A stretch of 48,792 nt of DNA from Clostridium sp. K4410.MGS-306. Its GTDB lineage: Bacteria; Cyanobacteriota; Vampirovibrionia; Gastranaerophilales; Gastranaerophilaceae. The notes beneath the pieces are model-generated. The model did not search any database and had not been told where the DNA came from. It saw nothing but the letters and a program-made list of their open reading frames with translations. The translations under genes and the position numbers were made by a program. The stretch covers positions 1 through 48,792 of the forward strand of contig LARD01000018.1 in the NCBI GenBank assembly GCA_000980375.1, written 5' to 3'. Shown piece after piece: positions 16,601 to 24,243 of the stretch. The first letter of the stretch is position 1, and the number at the start of each line of letters is the position of its first letter.

Positions 16601-17153
16601 GGTTTCCGAACGCCAGAACGAGCTTAAAACAAAAATTGACACGCTGTCTAACGAAAAAAATCAGATTTTAGACAGAATGCAGGGTTATGAAAACCTTAAA
16701 AAAGACACGTTTATGAACACTTACAACAACATAAACGACAACTTTAAAGAGATTTTCCACAGATTATCCGAGGGTGAAGGTACGCTTGTTTTGGATAATC
16801 ACGAACAGCCTTTCACAGGCGGTATGTCTATTGAGGCACAGCCCCGTGACAAAGAAAAAACACGCCTCAATCTTATGTCGGGCGGGGAAAAGTCGCTTAC
16901 TGCTTTAGCGTTTGTGTTTGCAATCCAGCGCTATTTGCCGGCTCCATTTTATGCGTTTGACGAGGTAGACGCAAACCTTGACGGTATCAATGTTGAGAAA
17001 CTTGCCGATATGGTAAAAACACAGGCAGAAAATACGCAATTTGTAGTAGTTAGTCACCGTAAACCTATGATAGAATCAGCTAATAGGACAATCGGCGTAA
17101 CGCAGAAAGAAAAAGGCATAACACGCGTAACAGGCGTAAAACTAAGGGATTAA
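13656..17153 (+). CDS. smc: Chromosome partition protein SMC
   Basis: A 1165-residue SMC ATPase, full family length. The N-terminal head has Walker A GPNGSGKSN (about 33-41). Long coiled coils (about 170-490 and 650-990) flank a hinge (about 500-640, with GRMANVVVDDDETARIAIEVL and GGSQKRSG). The C-terminal head has the ABC signature LMSGGEKSLTALAF and Walker B FYAFDEVDANLD. It forms a condensin ring with ScpA, whose gene follows 15 nt later, and ScpB at 23.7 kb, organising and segregating the chromosome. No strong ribosome site precedes the ATG. It is divergent from rpmI-rplT across a 280-nt gap. Confidence 0.98.
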   Translation: MYIKEVEIDNFKSFANKLTIPFLKGFTTISGPNGSGKSNIIDSVLFALGLSTSRTLRAEKISQLISTHTRRNEAIVKVTFAPENGEEKEFSVARKIKKSSQGYNSIYYLNDKIVTLTDVHTILEKYNITPNSYNVIMQNDVMSITNCSDVERRKIIDEIAGVADFDRRIEQAQNELGTVESRVQNSLLILSEVETRLETLKAEREVALKYQKLRDEKTDLESKITTVKYFDIKKNLERTHESILDANKKKKEEENKLKKQDAELLKVKTKLDELSDLVKEKGEAEQIEVKKQVEEIKGQVDRKESAIVYADKGIQDNLKTIENAKNGIEDLKKKKEQTQSNIEAKNQEIKKLEEDKTSKQEDLMKTLQEVAGLNQSADKYVAQRNELRSQLEALKDEETKLIQAQAPLEAELNNLVKSIEDAKNKIAEFEEFKQNFAGNKDRVEVQAEELGKELKDFKTIQETTLYELDKTKNELNDVQYNVQTAYRKISQMEAQKQAFEDVNFGRAVDTVLNAKIQGVHATLAQLGQVDKEYSTALEVAMGGRMANVVVDDDETARIAIEVLKSANAGRATFLPLNKINKAPRSLKLPKDKGVIDFAINLIDFDDEYLNVFFHALGETLVVEDYNSARKLIGQYRMVTLTGELFEKSGSISGGSQKRSGLKFSQTQDDELAKFKERLQAFEKTYAELNKKKEELELKLDKVRISYSNSMTEYNKAKMELQNLVAQADSNENNIKEKREYLEQAQPRMQAIEKQLDEMEQKLVNYNEQALKLDEEIKEIEAKMTPEELQNLKKLTEEKENEIKAIDAAILRAHNEIDGFNRTLVFHDDVIDTKTKEIAKLGSDNEIYEQDKVKYKGEIVELKAQIEVLDAKIKELGEKLIELQTERDAVNAQYLELDKEKNLIVLNIEKVSEQIEAFKARRRELEPQLELVKEELKENGVDISNLVEIEISVEEITGRIQRLQRRMDELGDVNMRAIKSYDEVSERQNELKTKIDTLSNEKNQILDRMQGYENLKKDTFMNTYNNINDNFKEIFHRLSEGEGTLVLDNHEQPFTGGMSIEAQPRDKEKTRLNLMSGGEKSLTALAFVFAIQRYLPAPFYAFDEVDANLDGINVEKLADMVKTQAENTQFVVVSHRKPMIESANRTIGVTQKEKGITRVTGVKLRD

Positions 17154-17168
17154 TAATCGGGAAAAAGT

Positions 17169-18047
17169 ATGACAGAAACAGCCGAATCTAATTTACATCA
17201 TGAATTTTATGCACCTGAGACATCAGTTGCCGGTACAACTGCGCTGGATGAAATGAATATAATTTCCTCTACCCCTGCTGCTGCGGCAGAACAGGTTGAC
17301 GGTATTGAAATTCTTGTAAATATGGCAAAAACAGGTAAGGTCGACCCGTGGAATGTTGATATTGTTGATATCACAGACAAATATCTTGCACACCTTTTTC
17401 AAATGAAAGCGCAAAACCTCCGTTTAACAGGCAGAACTTTGCTTTTTGCTGCTATTCTTTTACGTTTAAAATCCAATGTTTTAGAAGGCATTGACGCTAA
17501 TCAGATTGAGGGAATTGAGGAAGAACAATTCGACGATTTTGAACTAGAGGACGATGGCTGGGATGACGGTGAAATCAATACAAACAATGTTGTGTCCTTA
17601 GACGAAGTGCTTCAAAGACGCACAAGTATCCGTCTTAACAGAAGCCGTATGGTCAACTTGAAAGACCTTATTAAACAACTGCAGTTTTATGAAGAGCTGG
17701 ATAGAAAACAATCTTTGAAAAACGCTCACGAGCGTGCAAAAAGACGTGTGCGGTCTTATGCAAGGCTTACGCCTGATGACATTGTGAACCTTGCTCACGA
17801 TGAGTACATTGAAAAAAGTGTGGAAATCCTCCACGAAAACCTTAAAAAAATCTTTGAAACACAGGAAAAAGTAGAGCTCAATACCCTGACACTGCTTGGT
17901 CTGGACAAAATTTCCGCTTACATTGCGCTTTTATTTTTGACAGCAGATGCAGAGGCTGATATTGATTTGTATCAGGAGGAGTTTTATGGCGAGCTTTATG
18001 CTGTGCCATACAAAAAACCTGCTCAAACAGAAAAAGAAACAGCCTGA
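17169..18047 (+). CDS. scpA: Segregation and condensation protein A (kleisin)
   Basis: A 292-residue kleisin bridging the SMC heads. The N-terminal domain carries the family pattern GIEILVNMAKTGKVDPWNVDIVDITDKYL (residues 45-73) and LTGRTLLFAAILLRLKS. The middle is an acidic linker (about 118-145). The C-terminal winged-helix region has VSVEILHENL-like helices and FLTADAEADIDLYQEEFYGELY near the end. There are about 45 extra residues before the conserved start. It sits 15 nt after smc, preceded by GGGAAAA, an operon arrangement that fits the complex. Confidence 0.96.
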   Translation: MTETAESNLHHEFYAPETSVAGTTALDEMNIISSTPAAAAEQVDGIEILVNMAKTGKVDPWNVDIVDITDKYLAHLFQMKAQNLRLTGRTLLFAAILLRLKSNVLEGIDANQIEGIEEEQFDDFELEDDGWDDGEINTNNVVSLDEVLQRRTSIRLNRSRMVNLKDLIKQLQFYEELDRKQSLKNAHERAKRRVRSYARLTPDDIVNLAHDEYIEKSVEILHENLKKIFETQEKVELNTLTLLGLDKISAYIALLFLTADAEADIDLYQEEFYGELYAVPYKKPAQTEKETA

Positions 18048-18063
18048 GTGTCATAAATTCTGT

Positions 18064-18094
18064 AAAAAAATGCCTTTGAGTATGAGTCAAAGGC
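18064..18094 (-). terminator. Distal terminator facing the phosphohexose mutase gene
   Basis: A perfect 8-bp stem GCCTTTGA/TCAAAGGC with a 7-nt loop. On the minus strand it is followed by seven T. It lies about 195 nt beyond the mutase stop. On the plus strand there is no T run after it, so it is a poor terminator for scpA. The stretch 18095-18270 holds no gene I can support. Confidence 0.7.
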
Positions 18095-18267
18095 GTTGAT
18101 TCGGTTAGTAATTTTGGTAGTTAGGTTATAGAGTTTATGGAGTTAATTAAGTTTTTCACACACAAAAATTCACGGGGAATTTAAGACTTTAACAAAATTT
18201 TCACTTACTTCTGATTTCATAAGTTTCGTCAAAGAAAAAAATTTCCCGTTTTGATATTTTTTATTAC

Positions 18268-18293
18268 AAAAGTTAACAATTCAAACTGTTAAC
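18268..18293 (-). terminator. Inverted repeat at the end of the phosphohexose mutase gene
   Basis: GTTAACA (18272-18278) pairs with TGTTAAC (18287-18293), the latter overlapping the stop codon; a short TTTT follows on the minus strand. AT-rich and only moderately stable, so a weak terminator or 3'-end hairpin. Confidence 0.4.
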
Positions 18294-19704
18294 AAAAAAA
18301 CGCTTTCAATTCTTCAATTTTGGCTTTTTCGTCGCTTTCAAAATAAATTCTCAAAAGAGGCTCTGTGCCGCTCGGGCGGATGAGCACCCATGTACGATCA
18401 TCATCAAGGTAGTATTTTACGCCGTCTTTTGTGTCTTTTTCTTTTATGTCAAAGTTTGCGACTTTTTCCAGCTCACAATATTTTTTCATCAAAATATCAA
18501 GCTGCTGCTGGTCTTGCAGTTTTACATCTATTCTTTCGTTGATAAAAACGCAGCCTGCTTTTTGTTTAAGCTCTTCTTGAAGCTCCCACAGCGGTTTGTC
18601 TTCGTAAGCAAGCATTTCGAGCACAAGCAGATCGGCTATAATGCCGTCTTTTTCCGGAATGTGGCCTTTTATGCTCAAACCACCGGATTCTTCGCCGCCA
18701 ATGATTGTGTCATACTCGCGCATTGCTGCACCCACCCATTTAAAACCGACCGGCGTTTCAACAATATCAATATCATACTGCTTTGCAATGATGTCGAGCA
18801 TACGGCTTGCGCCCACGGTTTTTACGAGCTTGCCTGAAAAACCTTTGTTCTTAATCAAATGTCCTAAAAGCAGTGCAATAATTTCGTTTGGTGTAACGTA
18901 TTCGGCTTTTTCGTTTATCACACCGAACCTGTCGCCGTCGCCGTCGTTGCTAAGGCCTATTGCACTTGTTCTGTGTGTGATTAGCTCAATCAATTCGTGA
19001 AGGTATTTTGCTTTTGGCTCGGGCATTCCGCCGCCAAAATCCGGGTCATGGTTCATATGAAGCGACTCAAAGCTTATGTTGTTGCGTCTCAACAGCTCGT
19101 CAAAATACCCTATGCTTGCGCTGTAAAGGCCGTCGTAGATTATCTCTCCGTCGTCGTCCTCGCGAGTAAAATATTCGCGTATTTTTTCAAAGTCGATGAT
19201 TGATTCAATGTGTTTAAAATAAGGTTCTTTAAAGGATTTTTGTTCGATTTCAAAAACCTGTGAAGGCGAAAAGCTTATGCTGTCTATGTTTTTGATGTTT
19301 TCTACAATAGCGTTTGTAATCTCGGTTGTGGCAGGGCCCGCATAATCAGGTATAAATTTTATCCCCAGATACTCGGGCGGATTGTGAGACGCCGTGAACA
19401 TCAACGCGTCAGCGTCCAGTATTTTTGCATTGTACGCAAGTACAGGTGTGGGCACAACCGTATCAGACAGGGTAACTTTAAAGCCGGCCTGAGAAAGAAT
19501 TTTTGCGCTGAATTGTGCAAACTCATATGCCATGTTTCTCGGGTCATAGCCTATGATTACGGGTTTTTCCACCCCGTCTTTTTCCAAAATATACTGTGCG
19601 ATTGCTTTTGTTACGGTTTCTACGTTTTCAAAATTAAAATCCTGTCCTACAACAGCTCTCCAGCCGTCAGTGCCAAACTTTATCGCAGATACGTTATTTG
19701 TCAT
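18289..19704 (-). CDS. Phosphoglucomutase/phosphomannomutase family protein
   Basis: A 471-residue alpha-D-phosphohexomutase that moves phosphate between C6 and C1 of a sugar. The four hallmark loops are present: phosphoserine loop TASHNPPEYLGIKF, metal loop NDGDGDRFG, sugar-binding GEESGG and phosphate-binding RPSGTEPLLRIY. The N-terminus KFGTDGWRAVVGQDF is typical. Glucose- versus mannose- specificity cannot be read directly. I place the start at the ATG at 19704, preceded by TTGAGG; the open frame continues upstream into the divergent pheA region but without family resemblance. It likely supplies sugar phosphates for wall or glycan synthesis. Divergent from pheA with a 67-nt shared promoter region. 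Confidence 0.95.
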   Translation of the reverse strand: MTNNVSAIKFGTDGWRAVVGQDFNFENVETVTKAIAQYILEKDGVEKPVIIGYDPRNMAYEFAQFSAKILSQAGFKVTLSDTVVPTPVLAYNAKILDADALMFTASHNPPEYLGIKFIPDYAGPATTEITNAIVENIKNIDSISFSPSQVFEIEQKSFKEPYFKHIESIIDFEKIREYFTREDDDGEIIYDGLYSASIGYFDELLRRNNISFESLHMNHDPDFGGGMPEPKAKYLHELIELITHRTSAIGLSNDGDGDRFGVINEKAEYVTPNEIIALLLGHLIKNKGFSGKLVKTVGASRMLDIIAKQYDIDIVETPVGFKWVGAAMREYDTIIGGEESGGLSIKGHIPEKDGIIADLLVLEMLAYEDKPLWELQEELKQKAGCVFINERIDVKLQDQQQLDILMKKYCELEKVANFDIKEKDTKDGVKYYLDDDRTWVLIRPSGTEPLLRIYFESDEKAKIEELKAFFC

Positions 19705-19771
19705 TTCCTCAACCTTTTTGTACAATGTTTTAATAAATATATATTTTACCAGAGAAACGGTGCAGGGCAAA

Positions 19772-20629
19772 ATGATTGAGATAAATAAAGAAATTAAAGA
19801 ACTTTTGTTTTTGGGGCCGCAGGGCTCGTATTGCGAAACAGCCAAAAACCAGTTTTTGAGCCTTCTTCCGGCAAAAGATGTTGAGCAAAAGCCTTTTTCT
19901 ACAGTCAAAAGTATTATCGAATACGTAAAAGACAATGAATACGCAGCTGCCGTAATACCTGTAGAAAATTCCATAGAAGGCATTGTAAGAGAAACCATGG
20001 ACAATATGCTCAACCTCAATGACCCTTCCATACAGATAAGCGCGGAAACCGTTATCCCCGTAAACCACTGCCTTGTTTCAAAAGCAGGAAGTATCAGCAA
20101 GGTAAAAAAAATTATCTCTCATCCGCAGGCGCTTGCACAGTGTAGAAATTTTATTGAAAAACACTTCGGCTCAAATATTGAGCAGATTGAAAAAGCCTCC
20201 ACAAGCAAAGCAGCACAGGAGCTTACAGAGCTGGATGACTCGTATGCAGCCATTGCAAACAAAAGGACAGCCGAGATTTTTAAACTGAATGTGCTGGCAA
20301 AAAATATCAACGACGAAAAAGATAACAAAACCCGATTCATTCTGCTTTCGCGCTGCACAACAACCCCTACGGACTCTGACAAAACGAGCATTGCCTTTGC
20401 TACTAAAAATCAATCCGGCGCGCTTGTTAAAGTGCTTAACGTGTTTGACAGCCTTAATATTAACCTTTTGTACATAGATTCACGCCCGTCAAAGAAAAAT
20501 CTCGGCGAGTATGTTTTCTTTGTTGATTTTGAAGGGCATATCAAAGACGAGCCCTCGCAAAAGGTGCTGGATTTGATAAAGCTGAACACAAATTACATAA
20601 AAATACTTGGTAGTTACAGAAAATTTTGA
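19772..20629 (+). CDS. pheA: Prephenate dehydratase
   Basis: A 285-residue monofunctional enzyme converting prephenate to phenylpyruvate in phenylalanine synthesis. The catalytic periplasmic-binding-like domain (about 10-190) has LFLGPQGSYCETA, AAVIPVENSIEGIVRETMD, the ISHPQALAQCRNFI motif and the active-site TRF motif in KTRFILLSR. A C-terminal ACT domain (about 208-283) has KNQSGALVKVLNVFDSLNINLLYIDSRP, the ESRP-type phenylalanine site read as DSRP, implying feedback inhibition. There is no chorismate-mutase domain. ATG at 19772 follows AGGG; a GTG four codons earlier is an alternative. Confidence 0.97.
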   Translation: MIEINKEIKELLFLGPQGSYCETAKNQFLSLLPAKDVEQKPFSTVKSIIEYVKDNEYAAAVIPVENSIEGIVRETMDNMLNLNDPSIQISAETVIPVNHCLVSKAGSISKVKKIISHPQALAQCRNFIEKHFGSNIEQIEKASTSKAAQELTELDDSYAAIANKRTAEIFKLNVLAKNINDEKDNKTRFILLSRCTTTPTDSDKTSIAFATKNQSGALVKVLNVFDSLNINLLYIDSRPSKKNLGEYVFFVDFEGHIKDEPSQKVLDLIKLNTNYIKILGSYRKF

Positions 20630-20813
20630 ACCTTTTGAAAAAGTGAGACTATTTTTTTGATTCAAAACTAAACTTCAAATTATACGCTCTGGTTGGTTTT
20701 TTTTGTTATTATTGTGCGTTTTTTTTGATTTCATTACCTTAAAGTATTATTTTTTTTAGGGTAGTATTTTGGGTGTTTTAAAAATTTCGGGAGAATTGAG
20801 ACAGCTCAAAAAT

Positions 20814-20855
20814 CCGTTTAATTTATAGTATTCGAAAAAGTATAAACGGGTTTTT
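20814..20855 (+). promoter_or_regulatory. Terminator-like hairpin immediately before a start codon
   Basis: CCGTTTA (20814-20820) pairs with TAAACGG (20843-20849), followed by G and five T, only 5 nt before the ATG at 20861. No ribosome-binding site separates it from the gene. It may be an attenuator or a translation-blocking stem. The 180 nt upstream are AT-rich with several T runs and no gene. Confidence 0.4.
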
Positions 20856-20860
20856 AAACT

Positions 20861-21853
20861 ATGGTGTCTGATAAATTTATAAAAAACTTTGCTGTTTCGC
20901 TTACGCTTGTGTTCGTGCTGTCAGTTGCAGGTTTTGCAGCGGATTATGTCACAACAAAACTCAATGAAATAGAAAAAAACTATTACGGCTATGTCACAAA
21001 AGGCACGGTACAGACCCGTCTTTCGCGTATTGAGCGCTCGCTTTACGGTATGAATTACAAAACCGCTGATAAAACAAGAGTGGACAAAATATATAAAGAC
21101 CTCAATCTGGGTCTGAATAACTCCGGCCCCACAGGCGGAGCTGCATCGGCCATGCAAACGCAAGAATCACAGCGTGCCGACATCGGCCCTAAAGCCGAAG
21201 CCGGGATAAAATACCCTGTTGTAGACAAACTGGAGCAAAAAGTTTTTAACAAATCATACGAAAACGATGACATTTACGCGCGTTTGTCAAGGCTGGAAAA
21301 ACATACCTTTAAAAGAGAAAGCACCCTCTCTTTGAATGAAAGAGTGGATGCGCTTCGCGACAAACTTTTGGGAGGGGAAGCAAGAGCCGCCGCTGATATT
21401 GACCCCGAGACTGAGGAAATTGTCCTCGACAACGGCAAAAAATATATTGAAGACCGCAATTATTCGGATTTTGGCGGGGTTGATGATTCTCATTACAACT
21501 ATTACAGCTACGAAAACTCTAAAAACAGAATCCCCGAAACTGATACTAAAAATATGCATGATGACAATTCTGTTGTGTATGCACAGGATTATGATTTAGA
21601 CATTTTGGAAAAGCAGCTCTTTGGTAAAAGATTCATTCAAGAGCCGCCCTCAAAACGTCTTGCCCGCCTGGAAAACAAAGTGTTTCAGCGTACTTTCAAC
21701 GATAACCAGGAAGCTCGCACCCAGCGTCTTCTGGCGGTAACCACCGCACAAAAGACTTCTAAGGAATATGATTCCAACAAATGGGCGCAGCGTTTAAACA
21801 CGGGCATTCAAATCGGCAGTATCCTGTTAATGGTACTGGCTATGATTCTTTAG
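20861..21853 (+). CDS. Secreted/envelope protein with repeated LExxxFGKxF-type motif
   Basis: A 330-residue protein with a signal peptide (about 1-27, ending GFAA) and a C-terminal hydrophobic segment (about 315-330). In between, one degenerate motif recurs: LxRLExxxFxxxY/F appears as LNEIEKNYYG (34), LSRIERSLYG (54), LEQKVFNKSY (124), LSRLEKHTFK (142), LEKQLFGKRF (249) and LARLENKVFQ (267). The units come in pairs about 20 residues apart, suggesting a helical-hairpin repeat. The middle (about 185-245) is acidic and Tyr/Asn-rich. I do not recognise a named domain. The start is supported by the signal peptide, not by a ribosome site; none is visible. Likely anchored in the envelope. Convergent with the small secreted gene that follows. 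Confidence 0.8.
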   Translation: MVSDKFIKNFAVSLTLVFVLSVAGFAADYVTTKLNEIEKNYYGYVTKGTVQTRLSRIERSLYGMNYKTADKTRVDKIYKDLNLGLNNSGPTGGAASAMQTQESQRADIGPKAEAGIKYPVVDKLEQKVFNKSYENDDIYARLSRLEKHTFKRESTLSLNERVDALRDKLLGGEARAAADIDPETEEIVLDNGKKYIEDRNYSDFGGVDDSHYNYYSYENSKNRIPETDTKNMHDDNSVVYAQDYDLDILEKQLFGKRFIQEPPSKRLARLENKVFQRTFNDNQEARTQRLLAVTTAQKTSKEYDSNKWAQRLNTGIQIGSILLMVLAMIL

Positions 21854-21859
21854 CAGCGG

Positions 21860-22156
21860 TTAGTACAAATTAGTAAAAATTTGGCCTAATGTAGCGTCAT
21901 AAACACCCTGGATAGGGGAAAATACTTTGCTAAAGAATCCTTTTTTTGCAGGTTTTGCATTACATGGGTTGCAGGGGGGAAGATAAGTCCTCTGCTGTAC
22001 AGGAGCTACAATATAGCTAACCGGAGCAGCTGCACCTGTCGGCACTCCAATAGAGCATGAATTTTGCACAGGCATTGTTCTTAACGGACATGATGCAAAT
22101 GCTGTTGATGCAGCTAAAATCATTGTGGCTGCTGTTAATGCAAATATCTTTTTCAT
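21860..22156 (-). CDS. Small secreted Pro/Cys-containing protein
   Basis: A 98-residue protein with a signal peptide (1-21, ending AFA). The mature chain starts SCPLR and contains four cysteines (SCPL, NSCS, PCNPCN), several Pro-rich stretches, then a basic amphipathic end (KKGFFSKVFSPIQGVYDATLGQIF). Disulfides or metal binding are possible; the family is unknown to me. AAGGAG lies 9 nt before the ATG. Its leader carries a perfect GTGAGC/GCTCAC hairpin. Stand-alone, convergent with the repeat-motif protein. Confidence 0.8.
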   Translation of the reverse strand: MKKIFALTAATMILAASTAFASCPLRTMPVQNSCSIGVPTGAAAPVSYIVAPVQQRTYLPPCNPCNAKPAKKGFFSKVFSPIQGVYDATLGQIFTNLY

Positions 22157-22182
22157 AAAATCTTTCTCCTTAGTTTTACTGC

Positions 22183-22200
22183 GTGAGCTCTTTTGCTCAC
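22183..22200 (-). promoter_or_regulatory. Leader hairpin upstream of the small secreted protein
   Basis: GTGAGC (22183-22188) and GCTCAC (22195-22200) form a perfect 6-bp stem with a 6-nt loop, about 27 nt before the start codon on the minus strand and upstream of its AAGGAG. Confidence 0.4.
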
Positions 22201-22301
22201 ATACCCATTGTTACATTTCTGCAAAAAAATACATTAGACTAATTAGCTAAGTAAATTTATAGCCCCGATTAATTACAATTTGCTCAAAATGGGCTAAAAT
22301 A

Positions 22302-22310
22302 TGTTATAAT
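22302..22310 (+). promoter_or_regulatory. Extended -10 promoter of the homocitrate synthase-like gene
   Basis: TGTTATAAT is a perfect extended -10 element (TGn plus TATAAT). TTGCTC at 22280-22285 is a weak -35 with a long 19-nt spacer. The start codon lies 43 nt downstream, after CAGGAG. Confidence 0.65.
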
Positions 22311-22352
22311 CACACTTATTAAATTAACAGCCTACAGGAGCCGAAAAAGCCT

Positions 22353-23666
22353 ATGACCAGCAACAAAAATACAATTTATTTTGTGGATGTTACAAACAGA
22401 GACGGGGTGCAAACATCACGTTTGGGGCTTGCAAAATTGCAAAAAACCATAATCAATATCATGCTTGATGACATGGGCATTTCTCAATCAGAGTTTGGTT
22501 TTCCCACAACAAAACACGAGCTTAATTACTTAAACGGCAATCTTGAGCTTGTGGACAGAGGGGTTATTACAAAAACAAAACTCTCGGGCTGGATGAGGGC
22601 TGTTGCAAAAGATGTTGTGGAATCTTTTAGAAACGTGCCAAGGCTCAAATATGTCAACCTTTCGCAATCCACATCAGACCAGATGATAAACGGCAAATAC
22701 GGCGGTAAAAAAACAAGACAGGATATCCTGTCACAAACCCTTGAAGCTGTTGATGCAGCAAAGACTTGCGGCGCTCAAATCATCGGCGTTAACGCAGAAG
22801 ACGCCTCAAGAAGCGATTTAAACTTTTTGATAGAATACGCAAAAGAGTGTAAAAAACACGGTGCAAGCCGTTTTAGATACTGTGACACTCTGGGTTTTGA
22901 AGACCCTCACACAGCTTATGAAAGAATTTATACAATTGCTAAAGAAGCTCAAATAGATATGGAAATGCACTTCCACAACGACCTTGGCATGGCTACGGGT
23001 TGTTCTGTTCTCGGTGCAAAGGCCGCAATTGATGCCGGCGTAGACGCTTATATAAACACGGCAATTAACGGAATGGGAGAACGGGCCGGTAATGCGGATT
23101 TGATTTCGTGTCTGCTGGCGGTGTTAAAGTCAAGCGGATTTGCCGGCAAATATCAGATAGACCCGCAGATTGATTTGTCCAAAGCGTGGAAACTTGCAAA
23201 ATATACCTCACATGCATTTGGCGTACCCATACCTGCAAATCAGCCGGCAGTTGGCGGAAACGCATTCGCTCATGAATCCGGCATCCACGCTGATGGTGCT
23301 TTAAAAGACCGCAGAAACTACGAGCTTTACGATTTTGAAGAACTCGGCAGGGGTGAACCTGAAATTGTTGAAACAGGCAGAATGATTACCGTGGGTGAAT
23401 ACGGCGGAATAAAAGGTTTTAGAAACGTTTACAAAAACCTTGAGCTGGAGTTCCACGACGAAGACGAGGCCAGAAACATCCTTGAGCTGGCGCGTTATGC
23501 TAACGTACACACGCAACTTCCGCTCACAGACAGCGAATTGAAGTTTATATATTATTATCCTGACATTGCAGCAAAGATTATGACAGTTACGCCGTATTAT
23601 GTACCCACAGGCGAGCTCAAAAAACGTCTTGAGGCTTCGAGCAATATTTCCGCTTCTATAGTATAA
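22353..23666 (+). CDS. Homocitrate / 2-isopropylmalate synthase family protein
   Basis: A 437-residue DRE-TIM metallolyase-type Claisen condensing enzyme joining acetyl-CoA to a 2-oxo acid. The family signature near the N-terminus reads NRDGVQ (15-20; usually LRDGEQ). The metal/substrate motifs MHFHNDLGMA (205-214), NGMGERAGNADL (239-250) and NAFAHESGIHADG (about 298-310) are clear. There is no leucine-feedback LeuA dimer domain of normal size; only about 75 residues follow, so homocitrate-synthase-like is more likely than full LeuA. Substrate is unresolved. No other lysine, leucine or nitrogen-fixation gene is nearby. CAGGAG lies 12 nt upstream of the ATG. scpB follows after 15 nt. Confidence 0.85.
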   Translation: MTSNKNTIYFVDVTNRDGVQTSRLGLAKLQKTIINIMLDDMGISQSEFGFPTTKHELNYLNGNLELVDRGVITKTKLSGWMRAVAKDVVESFRNVPRLKYVNLSQSTSDQMINGKYGGKKTRQDILSQTLEAVDAAKTCGAQIIGVNAEDASRSDLNFLIEYAKECKKHGASRFRYCDTLGFEDPHTAYERIYTIAKEAQIDMEMHFHNDLGMATGCSVLGAKAAIDAGVDAYINTAINGMGERAGNADLISCLLAVLKSSGFAGKYQIDPQIDLSKAWKLAKYTSHAFGVPIPANQPAVGGNAFAHESGIHADGALKDRRNYELYDFEELGRGEPEIVETGRMITVGEYGGIKGFRNVYKNLELEFHDEDEARNILELARYANVHTQLPLTDSELKFIYYYPDIAAKIMTVTPYYVPTGELKKRLEASSNISASIV

Positions 23667-23681
23667 TACGGTCAGGAGAGT

Positions 23682-24239
23682 ATGGAAATGTCACTAAAAG
23701 CCAGAATTGAAGCTGTATTGTTTATCACCGCACAGGCTCTTGAGGTCAAAGATATTGCGGAAATTTTAAAAGAAGAAGAAGATGTGATAGAAGAGTCGCT
23801 TCTTGAACTGATTATGGATTATTCTGCAAGAGAAGGCGCACTCGAAATCGATGACGAAAATGGTTATATCCTTCAGGTAAAACAAGATTACATGGACATT
23901 GTAGAACAGCTTTGCCCTGTAGAATTAAAGCCTTCTGTTTTGAAAACGCTTACAATAATTGCATTGAAAGAGCCTATCAGGCAGTCTTATTTAAAAGAAT
24001 TGCGCTCAAATGCATATGAACATGTGCAAGAACTTTTGAAAATGGGGCTAATATCTCGTCACAGGGATAAAAACGGCCGTTCTTTTAATCTTAAAACCAC
24101 TCCAAAATTTGCGGAGTATTTTAAATTAAAAGGTGATGCCAAAACCCTTGCCAAGATTATGGATTTGGAAAAACAAGCCAAAGAAAAAGGCGAAGACGAA
24201 GACTCCATAGACCTTTCCGAGTTTGTGGAAGAGAATTAA
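23682..24239 (+). CDS. scpB: Segregation and condensation protein B
   Basis: A 185-residue ScpB, two winged-helix domains: about 5-80, starting KARIEAVLFITAQALEVKDIAEIL, and about 85-155, with LKTLTIIALKEPIRQSYLKELRS. It binds the ScpA linker on the SMC complex. AGGAG sits 3 nt before the ATG at 23682 and 9 nt before a second ATG at 23688, so the start may be two codons later. The gene is 5.6 kb from smc-scpA, in an apparent operon with the homocitrate-synthase-like gene. Its acidic tail is longer than average. Confidence 0.95.
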   Translation: MEMSLKARIEAVLFITAQALEVKDIAEILKEEEDVIEESLLELIMDYSAREGALEIDDENGYILQVKQDYMDIVEQLCPVELKPSVLKTLTIIALKEPIRQSYLKELRSNAYEHVQELLKMGLISRHRDKNGRSFNLKTTPKFAEYFKLKGDAKTLAKIMDLEKQAKEKGEDEDSIDLSEFVEEN

Positions 24240-24243
24240 TTTC

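Noticed and set aside
19705..20100. N-terminal extension of the phosphohexose mutase
   Set aside because: It is antisense to pheA and has no family resemblance; the ATG at 19704 gives a full-length enzyme.
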